Assembly: GCA_902573325.1 (NCBI GenBank)
Contig: CACGJH010000007.1
Location: 30,610-94,609 of the forward strand
DNA length: 64,000 bases
From: an uncultured Alphaproteobacteria bacterium
GTDB taxonomy: Bacteria; Pseudomonadota; Alphaproteobacteria; HIMB59; GCA-002718135
Direction of reading: 5' to 3'
The notes beneath the pieces are model-generated. The model saw nothing but the letters and a program-made list of their open reading frames with translations, ran no database searches and was not told where the DNA came from. The translations under genes and the position numbers were made by a program. This document shows, in pieces, positions 9,026 through 16,536 of the stretch. The stretch's first letter is position 1. Each line of letters starts with the position of its first letter.

Positions 9026-9883
9026 TTAAAAATCGAGAATTTTTTTATATAGATCTGGCCTTCTGTCTCTAAAGTTACCCCATAATTTTCTATATTCTCT
9101 TGAAATTAACAAATCTAAAGTTGCAGTTATTATTCCTTCATCCTTATCATTCATACGATTTATTACATTACCAAGATGATCCAATATAAAAGAATTGCCA
9201 TAAAAATTTAATTCAATATCAGCTTCGACCTCCTTCCCTATTCTATTCGAAGTTACTATAGGGATTTGATTTGCAGCAGCATGTCCTACCATTGTATTAA
9301 TCCAATGATCCTTTGAATTTAATTCAGGCATGTGTGGCTCAGAGCCAATTGCTGATGGATAAAAAATTAAATCTGCACCTTTCAATGTTAATATTCTTGC
9401 ACATTCAGGAAACCACTGATCCCAACAAATTGCACAGCCCACTTTTGCCAGAGGGGTGTCAAAAACCATAAAGCCTGTGTTGCCTTTTTCAAAATAATAC
9501 TTCTCATTATAGCCAGGTCCTTCAGGAATGTGAGATTTATTATAAACTTCACTTATTTTACCGAAAGAATCAATCATAACTAGAGAGTTAAAAAACTTAT
9601 TTTCCTTTTTTTGAAAAAAACTAATTGGTAATGAAATATTTTTATCTTTACAAATATTAGATAATTTTTCGAACATTGGATTAGAAGGAAAATCAATTGC
9701 AAGATTAAAAAATTTATCATTTTTTGTTGAACAAAAATAATAATCTTGAAATAATTCTTGCAGAAGTAAAATATCAACATTTTCATTTGATGCTTTTTCA
9801 ACTAAACTAATTGCTTTATTTAAATTAGCGTCAAAGTCTCCTTTAATAGCTTTGAATTGTGATGTTGCTACTTTTACTTTCAT
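9026..9883 (-). CDS. aguB: N-carbamoylputrescine amidase (AguB), nitrilase superfamily
   Basis: Hydrolyses N-carbamoylputrescine to putrescine, CO2 and ammonia. The nitrilase Glu-Lys-Cys triad is visible: E in LLLQELFQDYYF, K in YNKSHIPEGPG, and C in GCAICWDQWFPE. The motif PEGPGYNEKYYFEKG is typical for AguB. The start at 9883 (MKVKVATSQF) overlaps the aguA stop as ATGA, a translational coupling signature; the longer frame to 9910 would only add residues lying inside aguA. About 285 aa, normal for AguB (roughly 290). Confidence 0.9.
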   Translation of the reverse strand: MKVKVATSQFKAIKGDFDANLNKAISLVEKASNENVDILLLQELFQDYYFCSTKNDKFFNLAIDFPSNPMFEKLSNICKDKNISLPISFFQKKENKFFNSLVMIDSFGKISEVYNKSHIPEGPGYNEKYYFEKGNTGFMVFDTPLAKVGCAICWDQWFPECARILTLKGADLIFYPSAIGSEPHMPELNSKDHWINTMVGHAAANQIPIVTSNRIGKEVEADIELNFYGNSFILDHLGNVINRMNDKDEGIITATLDLLISREYRKLWGNFRDRRPDLYKKILDF

Positions 9884-10863
9884 ATTTTTGGTACATTCAT
9901 TGTTATACAATGAATATTTCCACCACCATAATTTACATTTTCTGTTTCCAACATCATAATTTCTCTGTTTGGGAATAACTTTTCAAAAGTTAATTTTACC
10001 TCATTATCTTCCTTAACATTGAATTTAGGTAAGATAATTTTATTTTTACTGAAATAGAAATTTATATATGAACTAATAATATTCTTATTATTAATCTTTT
10101 TTCTTTCAGGTAAGGGAACTTCAATTAAATCAAATTTCTGGTTAGTATCTTTAAAAAATTTAATAAGATCAGTTTTGTTTTTTTCTAATATTTCATAATT
10201 AGGATCTAATTTGTGAGTTGTGGCAATTAAATATTGATTTTTTCCTATCGGACATAATAAATTATCGACATGACCATCTGTATCATCCTCCATTAGTCCA
10301 TTTTCAAATAAAAAAATATAATTTAAGTCAAACAAGAGCTTTAATTCTTTAATAATATATTCACTATTATGTTTTTGTTTTCTATTTTTATTAAATATTA
10401 CATTTTTAGTGCTAAATAAATTTTTTTTATCATCATAAGTTATTGCTCCTCCTTCAATAACTAAGTCAGAAATTTTTGTTGGGATATTTAAATAGTTTGA
10501 AATAAATTTTGATATTTTATTATCATTTAAATAATCTGGATACTTGCCATAACCATTAAATTCAAAACTAATTGATTTTAATTTTTCATCTTCGATATAA
10601 AATATCGGTGCAATATCTCGCATCCAAGAATCATCTAATTTACACTCTACAATATCTATATTTTTATGATCAGTTTTATTTTGAATTTCATTAATGTCTT
10701 CTTTATTTGAAAATACAATTACATGCTCAGTTTTTGCAATTTCATTAATTACATTTGCAACTTCATCTCTAGCTTTATTAATAATTTTACCATAAAGATC
10801 TTTATTACATGGCCAAGCAATCAAACAATATTGGTGTTCATACCATTCAGGAATTAGTTTCAT
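9880..10863 (-). CDS. aguA: Agmatine deiminase (AguA)
   Basis: Converts agmatine to N-carbamoylputrescine and ammonia. The sequence shows the guanidine-modifying fold motifs: WMRDIAPIF (about residue 80), VIEGGAITYDD, DGHVDNLLCP and the C-terminal catalytic cysteine in GGGNIHCITMNVP. Length (327 aa) is slightly below the usual 340-370 but all catalytic segments are present. First gene of a probable operon aguA-aguB-potD-potA-potB-potC, divergent from the HD-domain gene. No arginine decarboxylase occurs in the window, so agmatine would come from import or from elsewhere in the genome. Confidence 0.9.
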   Translation of the reverse strand: MKLIPEWYEHQYCLIAWPCNKDLYGKIINKARDEVANVINEIAKTEHVIVFSNKEDINEIQNKTDHKNIDIVECKLDDSWMRDIAPIFYIEDEKLKSISFEFNGYGKYPDYLNDNKISKFISNYLNIPTKISDLVIEGGAITYDDKKNLFSTKNVIFNKNRKQKHNSEYIIKELKLLFDLNYIFLFENGLMEDDTDGHVDNLLCPIGKNQYLIATTHKLDPNYEILEKNKTDLIKFFKDTNQKFDLIEVPLPERKKINNKNIISSYINFYFSKNKIILPKFNVKEDNEVKLTFEKLFPNREIMMLETENVNYGGGNIHCITMNVPKI

Positions 10864-10891
10864 AAAATTTAAAAATATGTATAATTATTTC

Positions 10892-11455
10892 ATGTCTAAA
10901 GATGAAGTAAAATTCACTGAAATGAAACATGGTGATAAAGAGGATTATGAACTTCTTGCTAATTTTGAAGATAAATTCATTGAAGGTACAGCTGATAGAA
11001 TAGTAAGAGTGCTAGAAAGTTTAGACAATTCTTTAGGTGGCTATAAGGTATCTAGATTAGAACATTCTCTTCAAACTGCATCAAGGGCGTTACGTGAACA
11101 AGCTTCTGAAGAAATGGTGGTAGCTTCCTTATTGCATGATATAGGTGATGAAATTGCACCTCTTAATCATTCTGAACTTGCAGCTGCGGTATTAAAACCC
11201 TTTGTGTCTGAAAAGACAAGATGGATTGTAGAACAACACGGTTTATTTCAAGCCTACTACTATAATCATTATTATGGAAAAGATAGAAACCTAAGAGATA
11301 AATTCAAAGATCATGAATTCTTTAAAGACACTATAGATTTTTGTGAAAGATGGGATCAAGCATCATTTGATCCAAATTATGATACAATTCCTTTAAAAGA
11401 ATTTGTTCCAATGGTTCAAAGAATATTCAATAGAACACCTTATAGAAATTTATAA
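10892..11455 (+). CDS. HD-domain protein with diiron-oxygenase-like ligand set (PhnZ/TmpB/MIOX-type candidate)
   Basis: About 187 aa from the ATG at 10892; an ATG at 10877 would add five residues. The residues expected for an HD-fold dimetal centre are all present: H58 (LEHSLQT), H82-D83 (LLHDIGDE), H93 (LNHSEL), H116 (VEQHGLF) and D155 (ERWDQAS). The spacing of H58 to HD, and of H93 to H116, resembles PhnZ-like mixed-valent diiron oxygenases more than nucleotide phosphohydrolases. It also has a Tyr-rich stretch AYYYNHYYG after the fourth histidine. It is divergent from aguA and convergent, with no gap, to a betainyl-CoA-thioesterase-like gene. The substrate is unknown; a trimethylammonium or polyamine-derived compound is a guess from neighbours. 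Ordinary phosphohydrolase activity is the alternative. Confidence 0.6.
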   Translation: MSKDEVKFTEMKHGDKEDYELLANFEDKFIEGTADRIVRVLESLDNSLGGYKVSRLEHSLQTASRALREQASEEMVVASLLHDIGDEIAPLNHSELAAAVLKPFVSEKTRWIVEQHGLFQAYYYNHYYGKDRNLRDKFKDHEFFKDTIDFCERWDQASFDPNYDTIPLKEFVPMVQRIFNRTPYRNL

Positions 11456-11923
11456 TTATTTTTTTAGCTTATTGATTAGTGTAAGGTTACCTGGATCAAA
11501 ATTATTTTTATTTTCTTGAATAAATTTATCTATATCTTTTTGCTTTTCTAATTCTAATTCAGAAACTTTTCTAACATTTAAATCAACATACAAAGAACAA
11601 ACCTCTGTTGTTGCTGCTCTATAACCTTCAAGTTTATGTGTCATTTCTAATTTATAAATTAATCTTTTTTTATCCCTATCAAGAAATAATAAATTAATAT
11701 CTACTTCATCACCCTCTTTCACTTCTTTGTCATAAGTTGTGTGTGACTCTACGGCAAAAGTAGTTTTCTTCTCTGTTTTTGCAGAAGTTTCTCCCATATT
11801 AAATTTTTGTAAAAGAACTTCCCATCCAGCATCAAAAAGATGAATATAAAATGCCAAATTCATATGACCATTGTAATCGGTCCATTCTTTTTTTACTCTT
11901 CCTGAATTTAAATATATCTTCAT
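11456..11923 (-). CDS. Hotdog-fold acyl-CoA thioesterase, betainyl-CoA thioesterase-like (CdhB type)
   Basis: 155-aa 4-hydroxybenzoyl-CoA-thioesterase-like protein. The N-terminal EWTDYNGHMNLAFYIHLFD segment holds the D-x-x-GHxN motif of this family. In carnitine catabolism loci of proteobacteria a protein of this type hydrolyses betainyl-CoA to glycine betaine. The divergent BKACE gene (43 bp away) and the following carnitine-dehydrogenase-like gene support that reading. The protein is convergent with the HD gene. Other short-chain acyl-CoA substrates cannot be excluded. Confidence 0.7.
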   Translation of the reverse strand: MKIYLNSGRVKKEWTDYNGHMNLAFYIHLFDAGWEVLLQKFNMGETSAKTEKKTTFAVESHTTYDKEVKEGDEVDINLLFLDRDKKRLIYKLEMTHKLEGYRAATTEVCSLYVDLNVRKVSELELEKQKDIDKFIQENKNNFDPGNLTLINKLKK

Positions 11924-11965
11924 TGTTTTTCTTTATTAATTCAAAAAATATAGTAGTTTAAAATA

Positions 11966-12856
11966 ATGAATAATGAAGTAATAATTTCTTGTGCTGTAAC
12001 AGGATCTGGTGATACAGCAGGTAAGCATCCTGAATTACCCATAACACCAAAACAAATTGCTGATGCTTCAATTGAAGCTGCCAAAGCCGGTGCAGCAATA
12101 GCTCATGTACATGTAAGAGAACCTGATGGCAAACCTTCTAGGAATTTAAGTTATTATAAAGAAGTGGCAGATAGAATTCGCTCCTCTGAAACTGATGTAG
12201 TTTTAAATTTTACTACAGGTATGGGCGGTGATTTTGAAGTGGGAACAGGTAAAGATCCTTTAAATCCAGTGGGAGCAAATACTGATATGATCGATGCATT
12301 AAGCAGATTAGAACATGTTGAAGAGTTATTGCCTGAAATTTGTACTTTAGACTGCGGCTCACTAAATTTTGGTGACTCAAACATGACTTTTATTCATACA
12401 CCGATACAACTAAGAACTGCAGCAAAAAAAATGCAGGAGCTTGGAGTGAAACCGGAAATGGAAGCTTTTGAAATGGGTCACTTATGGTTTGCTAACCAAC
12501 TTTATAAAGAAGGTTTAATTGATGGTCCTCCTTTTTATCAAATATGCCTTGGTATACCTTGGGGGTCACCAGCAACAACAAGCGCAATGAAAGCAATGGC
12601 TGAAATGGTACCTACTGAAGGTATTTGGTCTGGATTTGGAATAGGAAGATCTCAAATGCCTATGGCTGCACAAGCAGTTATTTTAGGAGGAAATGTTCGT
12701 GTAGGACTGGAAGACAATCTTTATTTAAAGAAAGGAGTTTTTGCATCAAATGCACAGTTAGTTGAAAAGGTAAGGTGCATTGTTGAAGATATGGGAGCTT
12801 CAATTTTATCACCACAACAAACAAGAGAAAAATTAAAACTAAAAAAACATTTTTAA
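11966..12856 (+). CDS. BKACE-family enzyme (DUF849), 3-dehydrocarnitine cleavage enzyme-like (CdhC type)
   Basis: 296-aa beta-keto acid cleavage enzyme. Metal-binding histidines H47 and H49 lie in [14 protein letters not shown], followed by [10 protein letters not shown] and, later, a conserved acidic segment [17 protein letters not shown] enzymes condense a beta-keto acid with acetyl-CoA and split it to acetoacetate plus a new acyl-CoA; for 3-dehydrocarnitine the product is betainyl-CoA. The next gene, 1 bp downstream, is a carnitine-dehydrogenase-like enzyme that would make the substrate, and the divergent thioesterase would use the product. The substrate is inferred from this triad. Confidence 0.8.
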   Translation: MNNEVIISCAVTGSGDTAGKHPELPITPKQIADASIEAAKAGAAIAHVHVREPDGKPSRNLSYYKEVADRIRSSETDVVLNFTTGMGGDFEVGTGKDPLNPVGANTDMIDALSRLEHVEELLPEICTLDCGSLNFGDSNMTFIHTPIQLRTAAKKMQELGVKPEMEAFEMGHLWFANQLYKEGLIDGPPFYQICLGIPWGSPATTSAMKAMAEMVPTEGIWSGFGIGRSQMPMAAQAVILGGNVRVGLEDNLYLKKGVFASNAQLVEKVRCIVEDMGASILSPQQTREKLKLKKHF

Positions 12857-12857
12857 T

Positions 12858-13778
12858 TTGAAAAATATTGCTGTCATTGGAACTGGTGTAATTGGTACTG
12901 GCTGGATACTTAGATTTCTTGCTAACGGTATAAAAGTAAAAGCATTTGATAAAAATTCTCAGCAATTACATTTTCTAAAAGATGAAATAACAAGATCAAA
13001 CTTAATTATTAAAAAATTATATAATACAAAAATCAATTTAAAAAATTTGGAAATCGTAGACAGTATTGAAGAAGCAGTAAAAAATGCAGATTTAATTCAG
13101 GAAAATGTACCCGAACGATTAACTTTAAAAAAAGATGTTATAAAATATATAAGTAAATATACACCCTCAAATTCAATAATTGCTTCAAGTTCATCTGGTT
13201 TACTTCCATCAGATTTACAATCAAAATGTATTAATCCAAAAAGGTTAATCATAGCTCATCCATTTAACCCTGTATATATTCTCCCTTTGGTTGAAATTGT
13301 CAAAGGTAGAAAAACTACAAATTTATATCTTAATAAAGCAAAAAAATTTTATCAAAAAATTAAAATGAAAACATTATTGGTAGAAAAAGAATTACCGGGC
13401 TTTTTATCTGATAGATTGCAAGAAGCTTTGTGGAGAGAGGGTTTACATATTATAAATGATGGATATGCTTCTACAAAAGATTTAGATGAAGCAATAACTT
13501 ATGGTCCTGGTATGAGATGGGCTCTAATGGGAACTTTTTTGACATTTCACTTAGCGGGAGGAGAAATGGGTATGAAACATATGTTAGATCAGTTTGGACC
13601 AGCATTGAAGCTTCCATGGACTAAACTTAAATCTCCAAAACTAACAAAAAAACTTAAAGAAAAAATCATTAAAGGCACAAAAAAACAATCAAAGAATCAT
13701 TCTATAAAAGATTTAAGTAACATAAGAGATAATTTCTTAATAGATTTGCTAGAATTAAAGAAAAAATATAAATTATAA
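12858..13778 (+). CDS. L-carnitine dehydrogenase-like / 3-hydroxyacyl-CoA dehydrogenase family protein (CdhA type)
   Basis: 306-aa NAD-dependent dehydrogenase. The Rossmann motif GTGVIGTGW lies at residues 7-15 and the catalytic histidine in IAHPFNPVYILPLVEIV; SSSSGLLPSDLQ and ENVPERLTLK also match the family. It is a stand-alone dehydrogenase without a crotonase domain, as in carnitine 3-dehydrogenases, which oxidise L-carnitine to 3-dehydrocarnitine. Initiation is at TTG (12858), one base after the BKACE stop, implying coupled translation. Lambda-crystallin-type or hydroxybutyryl-CoA activities are alternatives, but the BKACE neighbour favours carnitine. Confidence 0.75.
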   Translation: MKNIAVIGTGVIGTGWILRFLANGIKVKAFDKNSQQLHFLKDEITRSNLIIKKLYNTKINLKNLEIVDSIEEAVKNADLIQENVPERLTLKKDVIKYISKYTPSNSIIASSSSGLLPSDLQSKCINPKRLIIAHPFNPVYILPLVEIVKGRKTTNLYLNKAKKFYQKIKMKTLLVEKELPGFLSDRLQEALWREGLHIINDGYASTKDLDEAITYGPGMRWALMGTFLTFHLAGGEMGMKHMLDQFGPALKLPWTKLKSPKLTKKLKEKIIKGTKKQSKNHSIKDLSNIRDNFLIDLLELKKKYKL

Positions 13779-13780
13779 TT

Positions 13781-14788
13781 ATGACAATAATCTCAAAATA
13801 TGTAGCTTTAAAAAATTATATACCAACTGGGTTACCTAAAGAAGAAGATTTTGAAATTAAATCTAAAACTTTAGAATTAGATGAAACAAATAATATTCAT
13901 GTTCTTAATTCATGGATATCTGTTGATCCGTATATGAGAGCAAGGATGACAGAACGTAAAAATTATAAACCACCCTTTTTATTAGGCGAGGAAATGGAAG
14001 GTTATGCAATTGGGTCAGTCCAAAAATCAAAAGATTCACAATTTAAAGAAGGAGATGTTGTTTTCAGTAATTTTGGAATGAGAGATAACTTCGTTTGCAA
14101 AGGCGGTGATTTAAAAAAAATAAAAAATTCCAATCTTCCATTGCAAACTTATCTTGGGCCTTTAGGAATGACAGGGCAAACTGCATATATTGGTCTTTTT
14201 AATCATGGGAATATACAAAAAGGACAAAGTATTCTTGTATCTTCAGCAGGTGGAAGTGTTGGTTCAACAGTTTGTCAAATTGCAAAAAATTTAGGATGCA
14301 AAGTATATGCTAGTACTGGATCAGATGAAAAAGTTGATTGGTTAAAAAATGAATTAAATGTTGATGTAGCATTTAATTATAAAAAAATTGATAACCTTGT
14401 TGTTCACTTAAAAGAAATTTGTCCTGAAGGATTTGACTTATACTTTGATAATGTAGGAGGTGATTTTTTAGAGTCTGCAATTTTTCGAATGAAAAATTTT
14501 GGAAGAATTATTATTTGTGGAAGAATATCTCAAATGAATTCAACTTCTGCACCTGCTGGACTAAAAAATATGGCTCACGTATTAGTAAAAAGATTAACTA
14601 TAAAAGGTTTTTTAATTTTTGATCATGAAAACGATAATGAGCCTTTTGAAACTGATATGCGAAATTGGCTATCTGAAGGAAAAATAAAGTTTAAAGAAAC
14701 AATTTATGAAAATATAGAAAATGCTCCAAAAGCATTTATAGATCTACTGAATGGTAAAAATTTAGGTAAAATGTTAGTTAAAATTTAG
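13781..14788 (+). CDS. NADP-dependent oxidoreductase, MDR superfamily (CurA/leukotriene B4 12-hydroxydehydrogenase-like)
   Basis: 335-aa zinc-independent medium-chain reductase. The N-terminus has WISVDPYMRARM, the signature opening of CurA/PTGR proteins; LGPLGMTGQTAYIGL and the nucleotide-binding VSSAGGSVGSTVCQIAK follow, and LYFDNVGGDFLE and RGxI-type segments complete the fold. These enzymes reduce the double bond of alpha,beta-unsaturated carbonyls. It starts 2 bp after the carnitine-dehydrogenase-like gene, so is likely part of the same transcript, but its role in that pathway is not obvious. Its end abuts the convergent regulator gene with no gap. Confidence 0.8.
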   Translation: MTIISKYVALKNYIPTGLPKEEDFEIKSKTLELDETNNIHVLNSWISVDPYMRARMTERKNYKPPFLLGEEMEGYAIGSVQKSKDSQFKEGDVVFSNFGMRDNFVCKGGDLKKIKNSNLPLQTYLGPLGMTGQTAYIGLFNHGNIQKGQSILVSSAGGSVGSTVCQIAKNLGCKVYASTGSDEKVDWLKNELNVDVAFNYKKIDNLVVHLKEICPEGFDLYFDNVGGDFLESAIFRMKNFGRIIICGRISQMNSTSAPAGLKNMAHVLVKRLTIKGFLIFDHENDNEPFETDMRNWLSEGKIKFKETIYENIENAPKAFIDLLNGKNLGKMLVKI

Positions 14789-16228
14789 CTAAATTGTAAC
14801 GTATGGTGATGTTCCTCGATATTTAATATCTAATTTAAGCTCTTTATCTATTGGAGGAAAAGCTCTTTGCTGACATTCCACTCTAGGACATATCCTACAA
14901 GAAACTCCAATTGGCATTTGTAATTTTTTATTATTTAGATCAATTCCTTCAGAATAAATTAGATCTTTAGCGTATTTCATATCACAACCTAAACCAATCG
15001 AAACAAAGCTTTTAGGCATTCCATGTTTTTCAATTCCTTTCTCAAAAGCTCTTGCGATACAAAAATATACTCGTCCATCTGGCATTTTAGATATTTGAGG
15101 ATGAATTTTTCCAGGATTTAAAAAAGCAGTATAAACATTCCATCTAGGACAAGAACCTCCATGTCTTGGTATATGAATACCAGATAAAGAAAATCGCTTT
15201 GAGACATTTCCAGCAATATCTGTTTTTAAAAAATGAAATGGCACTCCTTCGTTTCCAGGTCTTTGAAGATTTGTTAATCTATGTGTAACTTGTTCAAAAC
15301 TACAAGCATAATGATGCATCAAAATTTCTACATCATATTTATGTAATTTAGCACTCTTTAAAAAATCGTTATAAGGCATCATAAAAGCAGCAGCATAATA
15401 ATTTAGTAAAGATAGTTTAAGCAAAGGTTCTACTTCTTCTGATTCGACGTTATTATCTTTAATAACTTTATTGATAACATCATTAGCCTCTAAATAAGCA
15501 ACTTGTGATGCTAAATGAAAGTTTCTTGATGTATAAGTTAACATTTCAGAAAGATAAAAAATCTTTGAATTTTCATCAAATCTTTTAACTATTTTTTCAT
15601 CTTCGTTTATTGTTACTATTTTAACTTCAATTCCATGTTTTTCTTTAAGATAAAGTGATAATTTAGATCCAGAACCAATGTTAGGTCCAGTTTCAAGACC
15701 TATTTCTTTTCTTAGATTTTCAGAACTTACTTCTAAATCATGAAAGTAATTTTTATTTTCTTGAAGAATATCTGAAACGATTTCTACAGGTAGTCTTGTT
15801 GGTTTTTCAATTTGATTTGCATTGACATCCATAGTTTCAAGTCGATTTTGCATATCTTCTTTAAAACTTTTAAAAGAATCATTTATTGTCAGTAATGCTT
15901 TAGCTATGTTAGGATTTGAACCAATAAAGTCACTTGTGTCGTGATTGGTTATCTTTAAATCATCAAAAATCTCATTGCTTAAAACATCCATTACATCTGA
16001 AAGAAGTCGTTTGCTAGATTCTGTTGAGAAGTCTTTAATTGATAAATCTAATTTATCAGCTGCTTTAATTAGTAAGGAAAGTGGTATTTTTCTTTTTCCA
16101 CTTTCAATTAAATTTAAATAACTAGGAGATATGCCAATAGTTTTTGATAATTCAGCTTGTGAAAAACCTTTACTTATCCTTTGTTTTTTTAACCTTGGGC
16201 CAAAATTTATGTCAGATTCAATATTCAT
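14789..16228 (-). CDS. ScfR-family transcriptional regulator (XRE HTH plus short-chain fatty acyl-CoA domain)
   Basis: 479-aa cytoplasmic regulator. Residues about 8-65 form an XRE helix-turn-helix (KGFSQAELSKTIGISPSYLN); a middle IrrE-like region follows, in which the usual metallopeptidase HExxH is not seen. The C-terminal third is the ScfR/DUF2083-type domain with RHGGSCPRWN, GRVYFCIARAFEKG and a Cys cluster CRICPRVEC. Family members such as PccR, MccR and RamB sense short-chain acyl-CoAs and control propionyl-CoA or acetate assimilation. Its start codon overlaps one of a pair of inverted 17-bp repeats in the divergent promoter, consistent with autoregulation. Targets beyond its own region are not identifiable here; the nearby carnitine genes, which yield acetoacetate and acyl-CoAs, are candidates. 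Confidence 0.85.
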   Translation of the reverse strand: MNIESDINFGPRLKKQRISKGFSQAELSKTIGISPSYLNLIESGKRKIPLSLLIKAADKLDLSIKDFSTESSKRLLSDVMDVLSNEIFDDLKITNHDTSDFIGSNPNIAKALLTINDSFKSFKEDMQNRLETMDVNANQIEKPTRLPVEIVSDILQENKNYFHDLEVSSENLRKEIGLETGPNIGSGSKLSLYLKEKHGIEVKIVTINEDEKIVKRFDENSKIFYLSEMLTYTSRNFHLASQVAYLEANDVINKVIKDNNVESEEVEPLLKLSLLNYYAAAFMMPYNDFLKSAKLHKYDVEILMHHYACSFEQVTHRLTNLQRPGNEGVPFHFLKTDIAGNVSKRFSLSGIHIPRHGGSCPRWNVYTAFLNPGKIHPQISKMPDGRVYFCIARAFEKGIEKHGMPKSFVSIGLGCDMKYAKDLIYSEGIDLNNKKLQMPIGVSCRICPRVECQQRAFPPIDKELKLDIKYRGTSPYVTI

Positions 16229-16244
16229 TTACAAAATTTACAAA
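16228..16244 (-). promoter_or_regulatory. Putative ScfR operator, site 1 (overlaps regulator start)
   Basis: TTTACAAAATTTACAAA: two TTTACAAA octamers in tandem separated by one base, overlapping the first base of the regulator's ATG. The half-site resembles the TTTGCAAA boxes reported for ScfR proteins (PccR, RamB), with one base changed. Its reverse complement recurs at 16319-16335 with 15 of 17 positions conserved. Confidence 0.55.
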
Positions 16245-16318
16245 AATAATAAATTCAAAGTAATTTTCTTTACATTAAAACTAAGAAAAACTCTAGTTTT
16301 TTTTTATTTTATTATGTA

Positions 16319-16335
16319 TTTGTAAAATCTGTAAA
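16319..16335 (+). promoter_or_regulatory. Putative ScfR operator, site 2 (upstream of 59-aa ORF)
   Basis: TTTGTAAAATCTGTAAA; its reverse complement matches site 1 at 15 of 17 bases. It ends one base before the ATG of the small ORF at 16337. Between the sites lies an A/T-rich spacer with a further near-palindrome (AAAAACT at 16286-16292, AGTTTTT at 16295-16301). The mirror arrangement around a divergent promoter is what a regulator controlling both directions would use. Confidence 0.5.
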
Positions 16336-16336
16336 T

Positions 16337-16516
16337 ATGAATAGTAAATTAACAGAAAATATTAATAACCAAAAAGAAAGCCTAGAGCAGAGTTCTATTG
16401 AGAATAAGGTTCTTGAAGGATCTATAGACTCAAATTATGACCTTAATCTTGCTGATGGTATTGAAGCATACTACAGCGAAAGATACGGTTGGACTCTTAG
16501 AAGAAAAACGATCTAA
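16337..16516 (+). CDS. Small uncharacterised protein (59 aa)
   Basis: An ATG at 16337 opens a 59-codon frame ending with TAA at 16514-16516. The protein begins MNSKLTENINNQKESLEQSS (polar, probably disordered) and ends with a more structured basic/aromatic part, DGIEAYYSERYGWTLRRK. No signal peptide, membrane segment or known family is recognisable. It lies in the only gap of about 300 bp in the window, divergent from the ScfR-type regulator and directly behind the second operator-like repeat. Coding nature is supported by codon-like composition distinct from the A/T-only spacer upstream, by position, and by filling the gap up to the convergent GMC gene (20 bp left). Function unknown. Confidence 0.6.
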   Translation: MNSKLTENINNQKESLEQSSIENKVLEGSIDSNYDLNLADGIEAYYSERYGWTLRRKTI

Positions 16517-16536
16517 TTAAATTAGATTTTATCTCT

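Noticed and set aside
12678..12965. Minus-strand frame across the BKACE/carnitine dehydrogenase junction
   Set aside because: Antisense to two well-supported genes; composition reads as a shadow.
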